NCBI GenBank assembly: GCA_004352715.1
Contig: SCFE01000006.1
Location: 3,145,070 to 3,209,069 of the forward strand
Source: Hofstenia miamia
Taxonomy: Eukaryota > Xenacoelomorpha > Acoela
Reading direction: 5' to 3'
Length of the DNA: 64,000 nt
Part shown: piece by piece, positions 37,537 to 48,074 of the stretch
How the letters are laid out: every line of letters begins with the position of its first letter
How positions within the stretch are numbered: position 1 is the first letter of the stretch
Program-made: the position numbers and the translations under genes
The notes under the pieces: generated by a model
What the model saw: only the letters and a program-made list of their open reading frames with translations
The model's database searches: none
What the model was told of the DNA's origin: nothing

Positions 37537-38571
37537 TATACATAGGCAAAAAATAGCAAGGTAGTCTGAATCAAGTTTTTAGATCTTATAAATATCCTAC
37601 ACACTTATACTACACACTTATAAATCTTATACAAAAATTAAAATTTTTAAAATATACTTTTGATTAAACTTTTATTAGCAGTAAATTTTAACTCTATTAA
37701 AATACTATTCTTGTTATTTTTTAGCTTAAAAAATACATTCATGTATAAAGAAAATATTATGACATTTCAAAATTTAGAAAACTGCAAAGATCTTCGAAGT
37801 ACATATAAGAAAACGGTACTTTCCAAAAATCCAGTAGTCTTAATGGAAATTAGATGAAATTGGATATAAATTACTAAATATATTTTTCCCAATTATAAAA
37901 TATTTCGCCAAAATGTGTTTATAACACGGTTTAGAATAAACTGAACACAATACCTCATGCAGATTGGTGTTTTGATTAAGCAAGCTAATGAATTTGGTTT
38001 ATTATAAATTAATTGCTCCATGTATGGCAAATATCCATACATTACCAATATCACAAAAGTATTTTTCTTATATTGTACATACATATTTGGTGAAGTAAAT
38101 TTTTCAATAAAGTACTTCACCATTGAACTAGTCTATTTTTGAATCTCATCAATTATTTTTGAAAGGAATTTATTTATTTGTTCTGTCAGTTTAAAGCAAT
38201 TCGTTCGTTTCTTTTATTTCATTATCACAAAGTTCAGACTCATATTTAGGTTTCTTTGATCCACGAATCTTCTATTTGATGTTGAATGCAAAAAAATTAT
38301 TCTCAGCAAAATAGAATACTAAATTTTAAATTTTCAAATCGCAATAATTGAAAACAAAAAGAATCAGTTTAAGTTTAAAAATATAAATTTAGTGAATTAT
38401 AGAAACATTTTTTTGTCATCTAAATAATATATTCAATGATACATTGTGCATCCTTGACAAAAACATTACAATTTATCAGATCGAAAAAAGCATTGTATAA
38501 AATATTTATGTTGGAAGTGTATCCGATTAATGAATTTATTGACAAAATATAGCTCATTGACAAAAATATAG
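37537..38571. other. A+T-rich spacer
   Basis: An open stretch at 37720-37857 (NLENCKDLRSTYKKT..) is preceded by a T-rich AG but has no recognised similarity. Nothing else is supported. Confidence 0.45.
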
Positions 38572-38736
38572 CAGAAAAGTTTGGATCAAGTCAAATCCCA
38601 GTGAAAATATTTAATTGGCCTATCGATGGAGAAGAAGCAGCAGATGAAAAAAGACTTAATATTGCTGAATTGCATTATTCTCGCATTTTTATGCAGGGAT
38701 TGATTATTCTGGGGATACTAATATAATTGAATTCGG
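38572..38736 (+). other. Possible exon of an unidentified gene
   Basis: After AG the frame reads EKFGSSQIPVKIFNWPIDGE, then LNIAELHYSRIFM with protein-like composition. A one-base shift at a GGG run moves it to GIDYSGDTNIIEFG, which ends at a GT. Either a sequence error, a tiny intron or a pseudogene would explain the shift. No family is recognised. Confidence 0.35.
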
Positions 38737-40297
38737 GTAATATTGATTTTTCAGAACTTAGGTTGCTTATATTAATTTAAGTACTTTGATACTGTTTAAG
38801 CGAAATTACATTAATTACAGCTGAATGAAAGAATTTTACATGTAGTACAGTATCTAAAGTAAGAAGTGTTCTCTAAAAGCATTAACAGTTCTATTTTTCA
38901 CACTTCAGGAATTGTGAAAAACTTTTTTTGAAATTCAAGCGCACTTACATATAGGTTTTGTTCTTTTACATCTCAGCCGCTTTCAGTACATATTTAGAGA
39001 ACCAATCATATCCAATAAAATCACTTGCACTTCATTTGTAATTATATATGGTGCTTAAACTAAGATATTTACTAACAAAGAACAATTTTTTTAAATTATG
39101 CTAGTCGGAAACGAACGTATTTATTTTTTCTAAGGTTACCAATTAAAGCGGAGTTATTTATAATAAATTCATATTTTATCATCTATTTCAAAACAACGTC
39201 TTTAATTCTATTAATTTTTCATAGGAATGCGAGGTGACTTGCAAGGAAGCATGGAATTTTTTACTTGTTTAAAATGAAAAAATAAATGAATTTTTGCATA
39301 TCGAAACTGTTTTGATGCAAAAACTGTCACAGTGAAGAAGAGGTGCGAATCCATTATGATCAATACTATGCTCAAAACTGAAATCTAAAATATATTTTAT
39401 CAAAATTAAGGAAGCTACGAGTATTTTTTACAAAATTTTGGAAATTTGCATGTCCATATACAATAAATTTCAATTTTAATTTTATTATTGATAATGTTTC
39501 TTAACCTAAATATGATTGGCTTCATGCTAATCTTATACATTTAAAAGCGAATTTATTGGAAAAGAGAGAAATTCAATAATTTAAAAAACGTTCTTAAATG
39601 TTAACTTAAAGCACACAAAATTTGTTAGTTTGATAAGTGAATTCATTACGCATACAGCAGAGGCGTTTGTATTTGTTTAAAAAGATATTCTTCAGAGCAA
39701 AGTGGTTTATCACAGATTCCGAATTTTCTTATCATGCAAAGCAAACATCGTGTAGATTTTGTGAATTTTGCTCATTTGCCGTCCACAATGACATCTTTAC
39801 ATCAGATAGAAAAGTAAATAAATTAAGCTCGTCGCTATGATTACTACCACTTGCTTTGACTTCGCAGTACCGGTTCGTATTGTGACCGTTACAACGGGTG
39901 TTGACAACATCTTTTGCAACGGTCACCAATAAATTTCACTGACTAATCAGGTTAGTATGTCCATTCTATTTGTATTTAATGTTGGCAATATTGATTTGAT
40001 GTGAGGAATAAAAATAATTTTCAAAATTTACCTTTGATATATGGAATGTTTGAATTTAATTAATCGTCAATTTAATCTACATCTGGAAGTGCGCATTTGT
40101 TAGATTGATGTTAATAAGTTGATCATCCTTAGTAAAATTTAGAGATGTTATTGAAATAAAAATTGCGGTTTTTACTCAGAACTAAATTAGCATGCTTAGT
40201 CAACCAAAGTATTTAGGATAAAATTACCTCCATTTATTAATTTTTGATTTTCAGTTAACATTTTGGTTGTATTTATAATGGAATTGATAATATAACT

Positions 40298-40299
<2 letters not shown>

Positions 40300-40331
<32 letters not shown>
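40300..40331. repeat. (TA)n microsatellite
   Basis: TA repeats. The tract lies beside a TCGACGCGTTTCGACATTC segment at 40393 that looks like part of a dispersed repeat. Confidence 0.9.
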
Positions 40332-40334
<3 letters not shown>

Positions 40335-40977
40335 CATGGAATATTATTAAGACTAAATATGTTTGAATTAAGAGCATAAAATCTTTTTATATCGACGCGT
40401 TTCGACATTCTAATCTGTCATTTTCAAGATAATTTAACACTGTTTTTTCTTCGTTTTTCTATATATATATTTAGCTTGCTGATGTTTTTGCTTTTTCATT
40501 TAATAGTCTTTCAAAGAATATAATTGCAATATTTTCCGTTATTTTTTCAGTGTACAATATGTACAATCCCTATGTTTATGGTAACCCCTATGCATATCTT
40601 TATAGAAAATTCTGAAATACCTGCAATCATTATTTGTACACTTTTAAAGAACCCTTTCAAAAATGCATTTCGTTTCAGGGGAATCATTTCATCTTTTAAA
40701 AACAAATTACAATGCAAATCTGTGCAACCAGTAACGATATTCAAGATGTAAAATTACTTAAGGGATAAGTTCATCGCATGCATAAATGTAAATAATGAAA
40801 AAATCCATAAGAATGTGCAAAATACATGTCTATTACCAGACGAATTTTCAAGTACAAGGAATAATATAAAGGAAATAACAGCAAAGTTACTCTTTGTAAG
40901 CTTGCTTTCTCACCTTTGGTTACACGTTGTACACCTAAAAGGAAAGATAGAGGTAAAAACAGTTATATATACTCTAT

Positions 40978-41053
40978 GTATGTATATATATATATATATA
41001 TATATTGTATACGTACAGTACAGGAATAAAAGCGTTACAAATAAAATAAATAA

Positions 41054-41092
<39 letters not shown>
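40978..41092. repeat. Two (TA)n tracts
   Basis: TA repeats at 40978-41006 and 41059-41092, separated by about 50 bp that includes (TAAA)n. Confidence 0.92.
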
Positions 41093-41096
<4 letters not shown>

Positions 41097-42633
41097 TTGA
41101 TTTCTCATTAAACATTTTGATTTTTACTCGAAATTTTTTTTATTATGACTTGGTGTTTTTTTCTAACTTTTATTCAGGTCTAACCCCTCTAATAGAAATT
41201 TTCGAAATATTTGCTCATTCTATGAATGGTATTAATATTCTATTGTGAGTATAGTGTTCCAATTTTTGAAAAAATCGTATTATTTTATTTGTAAAGAAAA
41301 GCAGGATAAGTAAGAAAAATATATTTGATAAGTTAGGAATTAATTCTAGTCAGTGATTTCTATAATATACTATTCTAAAAGAATTTTCAATTTCAGTGTG
41401 CAGTTCATAATTAGAAGTTTCTTCTATCATACCCAAGTATGATCTAGCAAACCGAAGCATGGAAGGAATTTCTTTGTCAAGTTTCATATAAATTGGCCTA
41501 AGATGGACTGAATTCGTATTAATTCAAAAGGGCTTGGTCGAATATGAGTTGGGCTCGGGCCTAAATTTTCGACCCGTTTCCATCTCGATCCTAATGTGTT
41601 CCATCATTTCCAACTGCTAAAAAATTCCAAAAATTTTTGCTTTGAGGGCATCATTAAAAATAATAACGACATCACATTATTGAAAATTCCAAATTTATAG
41701 TGTTGATTTGAAAATAACTGTGGAAACTTTCGTTATAAAGTCATAGTCCAATAGATGGAGAGCGGAAATCGAATAAGGTGAGGCATAGCTACTGCTACAA
41801 AACATTTTCGTTAAAAAAGACTTGAACTGAATATTTTTGACATCTTTTTCTATTTGATTTGGTTAATGAAATTAGTGCTAACCATAGTAATTTGATTCGT
41901 ACCTACATTTTAAAGGTTTTCTGAACTGGACGTTTTCAAAATCAAAATATATAAGCACTTTGGTAAACAAATTTTTACTTAGTATTTAAGGAGCATAATA
42001 TTTATCTTTGTAAGATATTAATCCCAATTGGAGAATGCAAAAACACAGGCACTGTAATTCCGAATTAGTGCAATTTTTCAAGAAACTGAAATGCTATCAT
42101 ACATTTAATGTATTAAACTTCTTCTGACTTTATCATCACAGAAACAATGATGTTTACTCATGGCATTGATAAAATGAGCAATGACTGAAATTTAGTAATG
42201 CACTATCTAAATTTATAATTCTCAAATAATTATTTTCTATTGGTATTTGATTTACTGCATTCAAATCATTTAGGCAAACAAATCTCGATTCTTAAATTTT
42301 GGAACGCTTTTTGCAATACTTGACATATTATAGAATTGTTTAATAGTTAAAATTTCAAAAATATGCAATTAATCTTTATTGCGTTAATGTTCTTTGCCAC
42401 TGAATGTTTTGGGGTTTTCTTGATATAGTCGATTTTTTGTTTTGGGTGTTCTTAGTCTGCTTAGAACACTTACTAAAATCCGACTTTAAAAACGTTTACC
42501 CCCACCGAGTGATATTGGAGTTTTCAGGCTTGCAAAATGGAGAATCGCTTCTAGAACGTCCCTATCAGTGATTTTGCCGCCTTTCGCATTTAATCCTTTG
42601 TACTTACTTTTTTGAAAAAATAGCAGTTGTATA

Positions 42634-42851
42634 CAGGGGCGTACCCAGAATTTTCTGACTGGGGGGACATCATCTTCATTACCCAATTTTTGAAAATATT
42701 GAGAAAATAGACCCTAAAAAATGCATTTCACGATCCTAGATTTTAAATTTTTCAGTTTTTTACTAAAAATTTTTTGATTTATCCAGTCAAAATTAAATTT
42801 GGAAACCTGACGGGGGGACATTCCACCATGTCCCCCCTGGGTACGCCACTG
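42634..42851. mobile_element. hAT MITE, 218 bp
   Basis: Left end CAGGGGCGTACCCAG; right end on the minus strand CAGTGGCGTACCCAGGGGGG. Identical 8-bp target duplication GTTGTATA at 42626-42633 and 42852-42859. GGGGGGACAT motifs lie just inside both ends. No coding capacity. Confidence 0.95.
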
Positions 42852-42859
42852 GTTGTATA

Positions 42860-43512
42860 TTTAAACTGAAAATGTATAGAATATAGGTGTGAATGTATTT
42901 TAAAGAAAAAATTTCTTATTTTACGATTGAAACAGAAGCAGCAAAGTTTTAAGTTATTACAAAGAAATTTCTGTTTGTTCGAACAATCAACAATCGATGG
43001 TTCATCTTTTAACACATGGTGAGCTGAGCTAATCACATATTTGCTCTTTTTAAATTTCTTTCGTTTTTCGCATATAAACCTCTATTGAAAAAACTATTTA
43101 TACAGTATTATACACATTAGTGTGAGACAGACATTTATTTCTTTTTAATCAGTATAATGACGCTCGATTAACTTTTGTGTAAATTCTGATTTTCATATAA
43201 TTTTTTTTCATTTCTAAAGAAATTCGCGCTCTTCTTCCAATTAGAATTTTTATGCTTGAAAAATGCAATGTTTTTATATTTAGTGAAAGTTCTTATTTTG
43301 TGGTTACTTGAAAAGTAGTGCAAATGCTATAGATATTTATTAGCAAATAAAATGATTTACCAAAGAATAAATTTAATATCAAGTTTGGTGAGAAGTCCAC
43401 AATATGAAAATTTTCACAGTTCTTCACTTTATCAACTACATGTGTACTTTGAACAAAATCATTTATTAGCAAATCACGATAATGAGATAATAGGAGATTC
43501 TGAGTTAACTTT
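42860..43512. other. A+T-rich spacer, no feature seen
   Basis: Separates the MITE from the hAT transposase relic. Confidence 0.5.
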
Positions 43513-44215
43513 GAAAAGGTGACACATAATGACCCCTCCAAAGATAACACTGCGTTTGCTAACGTCAACGAAGAATATGATTATGACAGCGACTTTGACG
43601 AATACTCAAATGTTATTGCAGATGACATGCATTCTTGCATTGATAAGATGTACAAGATAGTTTGGTTATTTGGAAAAACATCACTTGCAAACGATAAGCT
43701 TCAAATACGCGTACATAGTAAATTTTTTGAAGAACTGAAGTGTATTTTAGACTAAGTTCACTGGAATTCGTTATTTGTCATCAAAATCATACAGTTGCGA
43801 AGAAGGCATTTGTTGACATGAATACGACATCGCTAAGTCTCAGTGAAAAAGGAGCATAATTCGTGAAAATTACCAGCATACGAGGACGTCTTCCACGCAT
43901 GGTTTTAGTCTTTTTAATGTTAGCAAGACATCGTTGTAACGAATTGTCAAGTACGATTTGAAGCTCACACCATTTATGTAGATTTGCAAAATGTAAGAGA
44001 GAATGATTTTTTCCAATTAATTATGCCTGAAAGATTGTCAAGAAAAACTTTTACAAAATACTGCTGTTAGAATGCACTTCGAAGATATACATGAAAAAAA
44101 TAATAATCATGCTGGTATTCTTAATGTTGGTCTTATTAATGTTATTCTTGATTCTGTGGAAGCAGTTTCTTCATTTGTGGTTCCTTCAAAAATCATTGTC
44201 AAATCTAGTTAAAAA
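43513..44215 (+). pseudogene. hAT transposase relic, C-terminal half
   Basis: The ORF to 43755 reads DYDSDFDEYSNVIADDMHSC, then IDKMYKIVWLFGKTSLANDKLQ, the pre-catalytic segment of ZBED-type hAT transposases. After a stop, HWNSLFVIK matches the TRWNSLFxM motif. Later pieces (SQDIVVTN, EDIHEKNNN) continue in shifted frames to about 44215. Many stops. No terminal repeats identified. Confidence 0.62.
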
Positions 44216-44317
44216 TTATTAGTTGCAGGTTCCAGTACCATGCACTGGATGGTCATGCAGAAACAAAGTTGATCTCGACTCGCAAGAGCCTAGTGTATAT
44301 ATGAATATAAAATAATA

Positions 44318-44352
44318 TATATATATACATAATTATATATATATATATATAT
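44318..44352. repeat. (TA)n tract, interrupted
   Basis: ATATATATAC ATAATTATATAT pattern. Confidence 0.9.
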
Positions 44353-44529
44353 GCTCCTTGTTCACCTATGATGCTTGGTAATGCCTACGGAAAATATTTA
44401 TCTGCTTTGCAAAGTCCTTTTACAATATCTGCGATGGTTTCCCCAAATAAATTTTAAAGCTTATAACTCATGAACCAATAAAGTTATTAAAAGCCTGATA
44501 AACCAAAAGATAGAGAATTGTCTCCTTTT

Positions 44530-44612
44530 TCTTTTTCGACTTAAACTCGCGACCTGGCTCTGTCCCATCAATGGAGTTACAACCTCTGACTTTGCGCACC
44601 TGAGCTGGATTA
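44530..44612 (-). mobile_element. Possible tRNA-derived SINE head
   Basis: Read on the minus strand, CCAGCTCAGGTGCGC resembles a tRNA A box. About 45 bases on, GGTCGCGAGTTTAAGTC resembles a B box (GGTTCGANTC). The expected cloverleaf is not intact, so a real tRNA gene is unlikely. It is more G+C-rich than its surroundings. Confidence 0.4.
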
Positions 44613-44829
44613 ACACAACTTTTCGTCAGAAAACAAAATATTTTAGGGTAGTTGTAGTTCCCATAGGCATAGTCCGCCTCATTATCTGAACGATAGATAT
44701 GGAATGAATTTGAATATATTTAAAAAATCGAATTTCTCATTGAAAACAATTCTTATTTCCAATTTCTTCATGCACAAGAAAAAGTTTTAGCACAAATATC
44801 CATCATTGCATAAGTGGGTCCAACTCCNT

Positions 44830-45327
44830 AATATTCCCGTTACACGATTTAATATAAAAGTAAAAAATCAAAAAAGTTGGCCAAATGTACAAGATTTTCG
44901 TAATATTACCTCAAGAAAACAAACAAAATTTTTGCTTACTTTCGAAAATTTTTTTCCTATGGAACTACCATTTTCTGGTAGAATTTCCCATAAATATGAA
45001 CTGGAGGCTCTGTATAATTCCTTAGTGCTAAGTAATATCACTTATGGATGTTTCATTTGGGGAGGGATTAACAAGCAAAATGAGAACAACATTGATAAAC
45101 TGCAGAGAAAGGCCATAAGATTTGGAGTCTTTGATAAATACACCAATATTAGAGATAATATAGAGATGGTAGATGCAAAGCTCTTCAAGAAAGTAAATGA
45201 TTCAGATGGTAAGCTTCCTTTATGTTCTTTAGAACCAACTATGCAGAAAGTAAAATACGCAGCAGACATACGACTGGTGGAGCATCAGTCAGCTTCATTC
45301 CCCCACAGACACTTGCGATTTTACTGA
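44830..45327 (+). pseudogene. LINE reverse transcriptase C-terminal fragment
   Basis: The frame at 44995-45130 reads ALYNSLVLSNITYGCFIWGG, then KLQRKAIR, the conserved segment after the fingers/palm of jockey/CR1-like LINEs. MVDAKLFKKVND and KVKYAADIR then fit the family tail. A stop at 45325-45327 ends it. The upstream 44830-44990 frame is poorly conserved. Confidence 0.7.
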
Positions 45328-45429
45328 AGATTCATTTGAGCTATATTTTTTATTATAGATGGTAATTTATAATTCAATAAAAGTTATTATCTTATCATAT
45401 AAACCTCACTTCTGCATTTTCTATTGCCT

Positions 45430-45858
45430 CTATGATATGAACGCTAACTTAGCTAATGTTGAATTCAATAACTCCATAGAAATTTGTGGATACGACTTCC
45501 AAGATGAATCCAAAATGTTCTTAGAAAGTTCTAAGAGTGTTTCTGAAGGCTCTTGACGTCTACTTAACAATGTTTGATAAGCTACACTCGGAACAGGTAT
45601 AAATTTGCTTCTCAAAATATCAACCAAATTATCATAATCCCTCTGATTAGTTACATTTTTAACTGCTGAAGGTAAATTGAAATATATTGTCCGGGCGTGA
45701 CCTCCTAACGACATAACTAAATAGTTTGTGTTATTAGCCACATCTTTCTATTCATTCATCTTACATGTTAACAGGAAATATTCATACCAATCCTTAAAAC
45801 TCTGTTCATTTTCACAATAAGAAAAATTCTCAGGTAAAAACAACAATTTCTGTGCCAT
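45430..45858 (-). pseudogene. Gag fragment of an LTR retrotransposon
   Basis: From a Met at 45858 the frame reads MAQKLLFLPENFSYCENEQ, meets one TAG, then continues from 45741 with MANNTNYLVMSLGGHARTIY and DYDNLVDILRSKF, the capsid-domain pattern (L.G.A...Y..L and F..L...L...F.P) of gypsy-type gag proteins. SRRQEPSETLLEL matches the R.Q...E.L..F segment. No LTRs, protease or reverse transcriptase are seen nearby. Confidence 0.62.
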
Positions 45859-46149
45859 TGTCTACCATTTTTTTACTCAAAACAACTACCAAATATAGTT
45901 ACTATTATATAAGATCTCAAAAACATTTAATTGGACCATGAGGACAATTCATTTGGTTAAGAAACACGAACCAGTACACTGCTTAATATCATCATGTTAT
46001 ATTTTATCACCGACTTATAACACCCAGTACCTTTCATCTTGTAAATTATATTAACTAATTAGACAAAATATCCAACTCTTAATATTAAATATAAAGTGAG
46101 AAATAAGCAAGTGTCGATTGTTACTCTGATCAAATCAGTTTTACTTAGC

Positions 46150-46353
46150 AAAATCCTTTTTCAATGCAGTTTGCAAACTATGGACAATCTCGATTTAGAC
46201 ACAAGATCAGCGCCAAATACTACAAGATTTAAAAAACTATTAAAAAACCATCTTTAAGACTTGGGGATAAGCAGTGCAACTTGAGTTTATGTAATTTATT
46301 GAAATATGTTGTAATTGTATTTTTTTATAAAAAATCACTTTTGCTAATAAAGA
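46150..46353 (+). pseudogene. LINE 3' end
   Basis: SAPNTTRFKKLLKNHL fits the tail of LINE ORF2 (pattern SxxxFKxxLKxxL). Noncoding sequence follows, then AATAAAGATG and a (TTG)n run, a typical LINE terminus. It could be the end of the fragment at 44830-45327, with the gag piece inserted between. Confidence 0.5.
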
Positions 46354-46398
<45 letters not shown>

Positions 46399-46447
46399 AG
46401 TTGTTGTTGTTGTTTTGTTGTTGCTTTTGTTGTTGTTGTTTTTGTCG

Positions 46448-46490
<43 letters not shown>
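46354..46490. repeat. (TTG)n microsatellite
   Basis: About 137 bp of TTG repeats with TCG, TAG and TTT interruptions. It immediately follows the LINE end, so it probably grew from the element's 3' tail. The polyglutamine ORF on the minus strand is a by-product. Confidence 0.9.
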
Positions 46491-47212
46491 ATCTGAATGG
46501 CGGGATTCAAGTTAATTTTATTCCATATGTTTATTGCAAATAAACAATATTTTAATTTAAATAATAACTGTTTACTAAATAACTATCTAGCTTTAACACT
46601 CATTTCGCCTATCCCAACATTAACACTACTAGAACATCAGTTTTCAGGATTTCGATTATTGTACAGAAAATTGCAAACATATTTGTAAATGGAAAAGCCA
46701 ACAAATTTGTTTGTTTTTATTCAAGCAGCAAAATATAATATAACATAGCAAGGTTAGTTTATCAATTTTTAATCATCTGTCTGAAATAAAACAAGTCAGC
46801 AAAATACATGTTTTTTGTTTTGTTTTTCATAAATAACCAATGAAGGCTTAAATTTTTTTTGATACATCATAGAATATTCGCATTAGCTGGATGAATGTAA
46901 ATGAATATCATAGAAATGGCGGTAACACTTGGTATATAATTAATAAAAGATGACAATAGAAAAATTGAGATAAGCCCTGTATAAATACAATGTGGCTGAA
47001 AAATTCAAAAAATTTTGTTTACTTCTTTAAAATTTACAGCGGCTTTTGTAAACAGTAAGCTACTTTAAACAAACTATTCAAGCTTCAAGTGTTCTAAATG
47101 TTGGTATTGTGTATAGTAATTTCTAGAAGGTGATTGATACAAATTATCAAATAACAAATGAAAATGAAATAGCTCAAAGGTGAAATATTATATTTTGAAA
47201 TGTTTTTTTTAG
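46491..47212. other. A+T-rich spacer, no feature seen
   Basis: The ORF at 46497-46688 has no recognised similarity. Confidence 0.5.
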
Positions 47213-47376
47213 AATTTATTGACGATTTCAGATATTTCAGCATAATAGATGTGGATTTCTCAAAAGAAAATTACCTTCCAACTGAAAAATTAATAGCGAT
47301 AAATGTTGGTGTCAAACAAAATCAACTGAATTATCTAATGAACCAATGCAATAGCCTCATGCCAAAAGAAAAATGA
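47213..47376 (+). other. Possible terminal exon of an unidentified gene
   Basis: After a long T tract and AG the frame reads FIDDFRYFSIIDVDFSKENY, then LPTEKLIAINVGVKQNQ, ending NSLMPKEK and TGA (47374-47376). The composition is protein-like and the acceptor is strong. I do not recognise the family. It might belong with the segment at 38572, but this is a guess. Confidence 0.4.
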
Positions 47377-48074
47377 CATAAGATATATTTGAGCACTGCT
47401 TAGCAATGGATAGTGATTAATGCTGTAAAATGCCCTAAGATATTACAATATACTTTATAAAAATACTCTTGATAAAATGTGTACAATGGTGGCAGGCGGC
47501 CGTTTAATTTATAATCTAGTAGCAGTCTAATCCTTGTTGTGAACTTTTACATATAACCAACGTTTTCCGGTATTAATTTTCCTTGTGAATGAGATCCACT
47601 CCATTGACATATAGAAGTATTAAAAAACGAACGCATTGTTATTTTTTGTTTTGATAATTTGAAAACTTTTGACCATTTATCCTGTTATCTTCAAATTCAG
47701 GAAGTAATATGCAGTCATATGGCATATGCACACTATTTACAACTTTGAAAAACATTAGCAATTAAATTTCAACAAATTGCTTATGATTCATAAATCTTTT
47801 TCGTTGTTAGCATTTGGTTCGTTATGAGCTCTTTAATTCGTTAAGAACAATTTTTTGTTACGATCAATTTAAAATGTGTTAATGTTTTATATACTAAAAA
47901 AGCTTCGAGTTCAACAAAATTGGCCTTAAAGATATGAAATAAAAATCTTCTAAAACAAAAGATTATATTTCTAAATCTATTCTTTTACCACAAGATTTAA
48001 TTATTTTCAACATTATTTTTTCTTCAAATTCATGAATATAATTCCGCCCTACGACGAAATTTTTTAATGGTGTT
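47377..48074. other. A+T-rich spacer, no feature seen
   Basis: No coding or repeat signal. Confidence 0.5.

Larger units (their letters stand above)
38737..42625. other. A+T-rich spacer with microsatellites
   Basis: (TA)n tracts at 40300-40331, 40978-41006 and 41059-41092. An ORF at 40524-40751 and one at 39637-39840 have no recognised domain. A hAT-like end (minus strand CGAGATGGAAACGGGTCG) lies at 41570-41587. Confidence 0.5.

Noticed and set aside
40524-40751. 75-codon plus-strand ORF and its 65-codon antisense partner
   Set aside because: Open in both directions in A+T-rich DNA, with no domain in either frame.
41570-41587. Complete hAT element ending here
   Set aside because: Only one end resembling CGAGATGGAAACGGG was found. 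No partner end or 8-bp duplication was seen.
44530-44612. Functional tRNA gene
   Set aside because: Acceptor and anticodon stems cannot be formed convincingly. Only box-like motifs remain, so it is listed as a possible SINE.
46325-46510. Polyglutamine/asparagine ORF on the minus strand
   Set aside because: It is the translation of the (TTG)n microsatellite next to a LINE end. No domain on either side.
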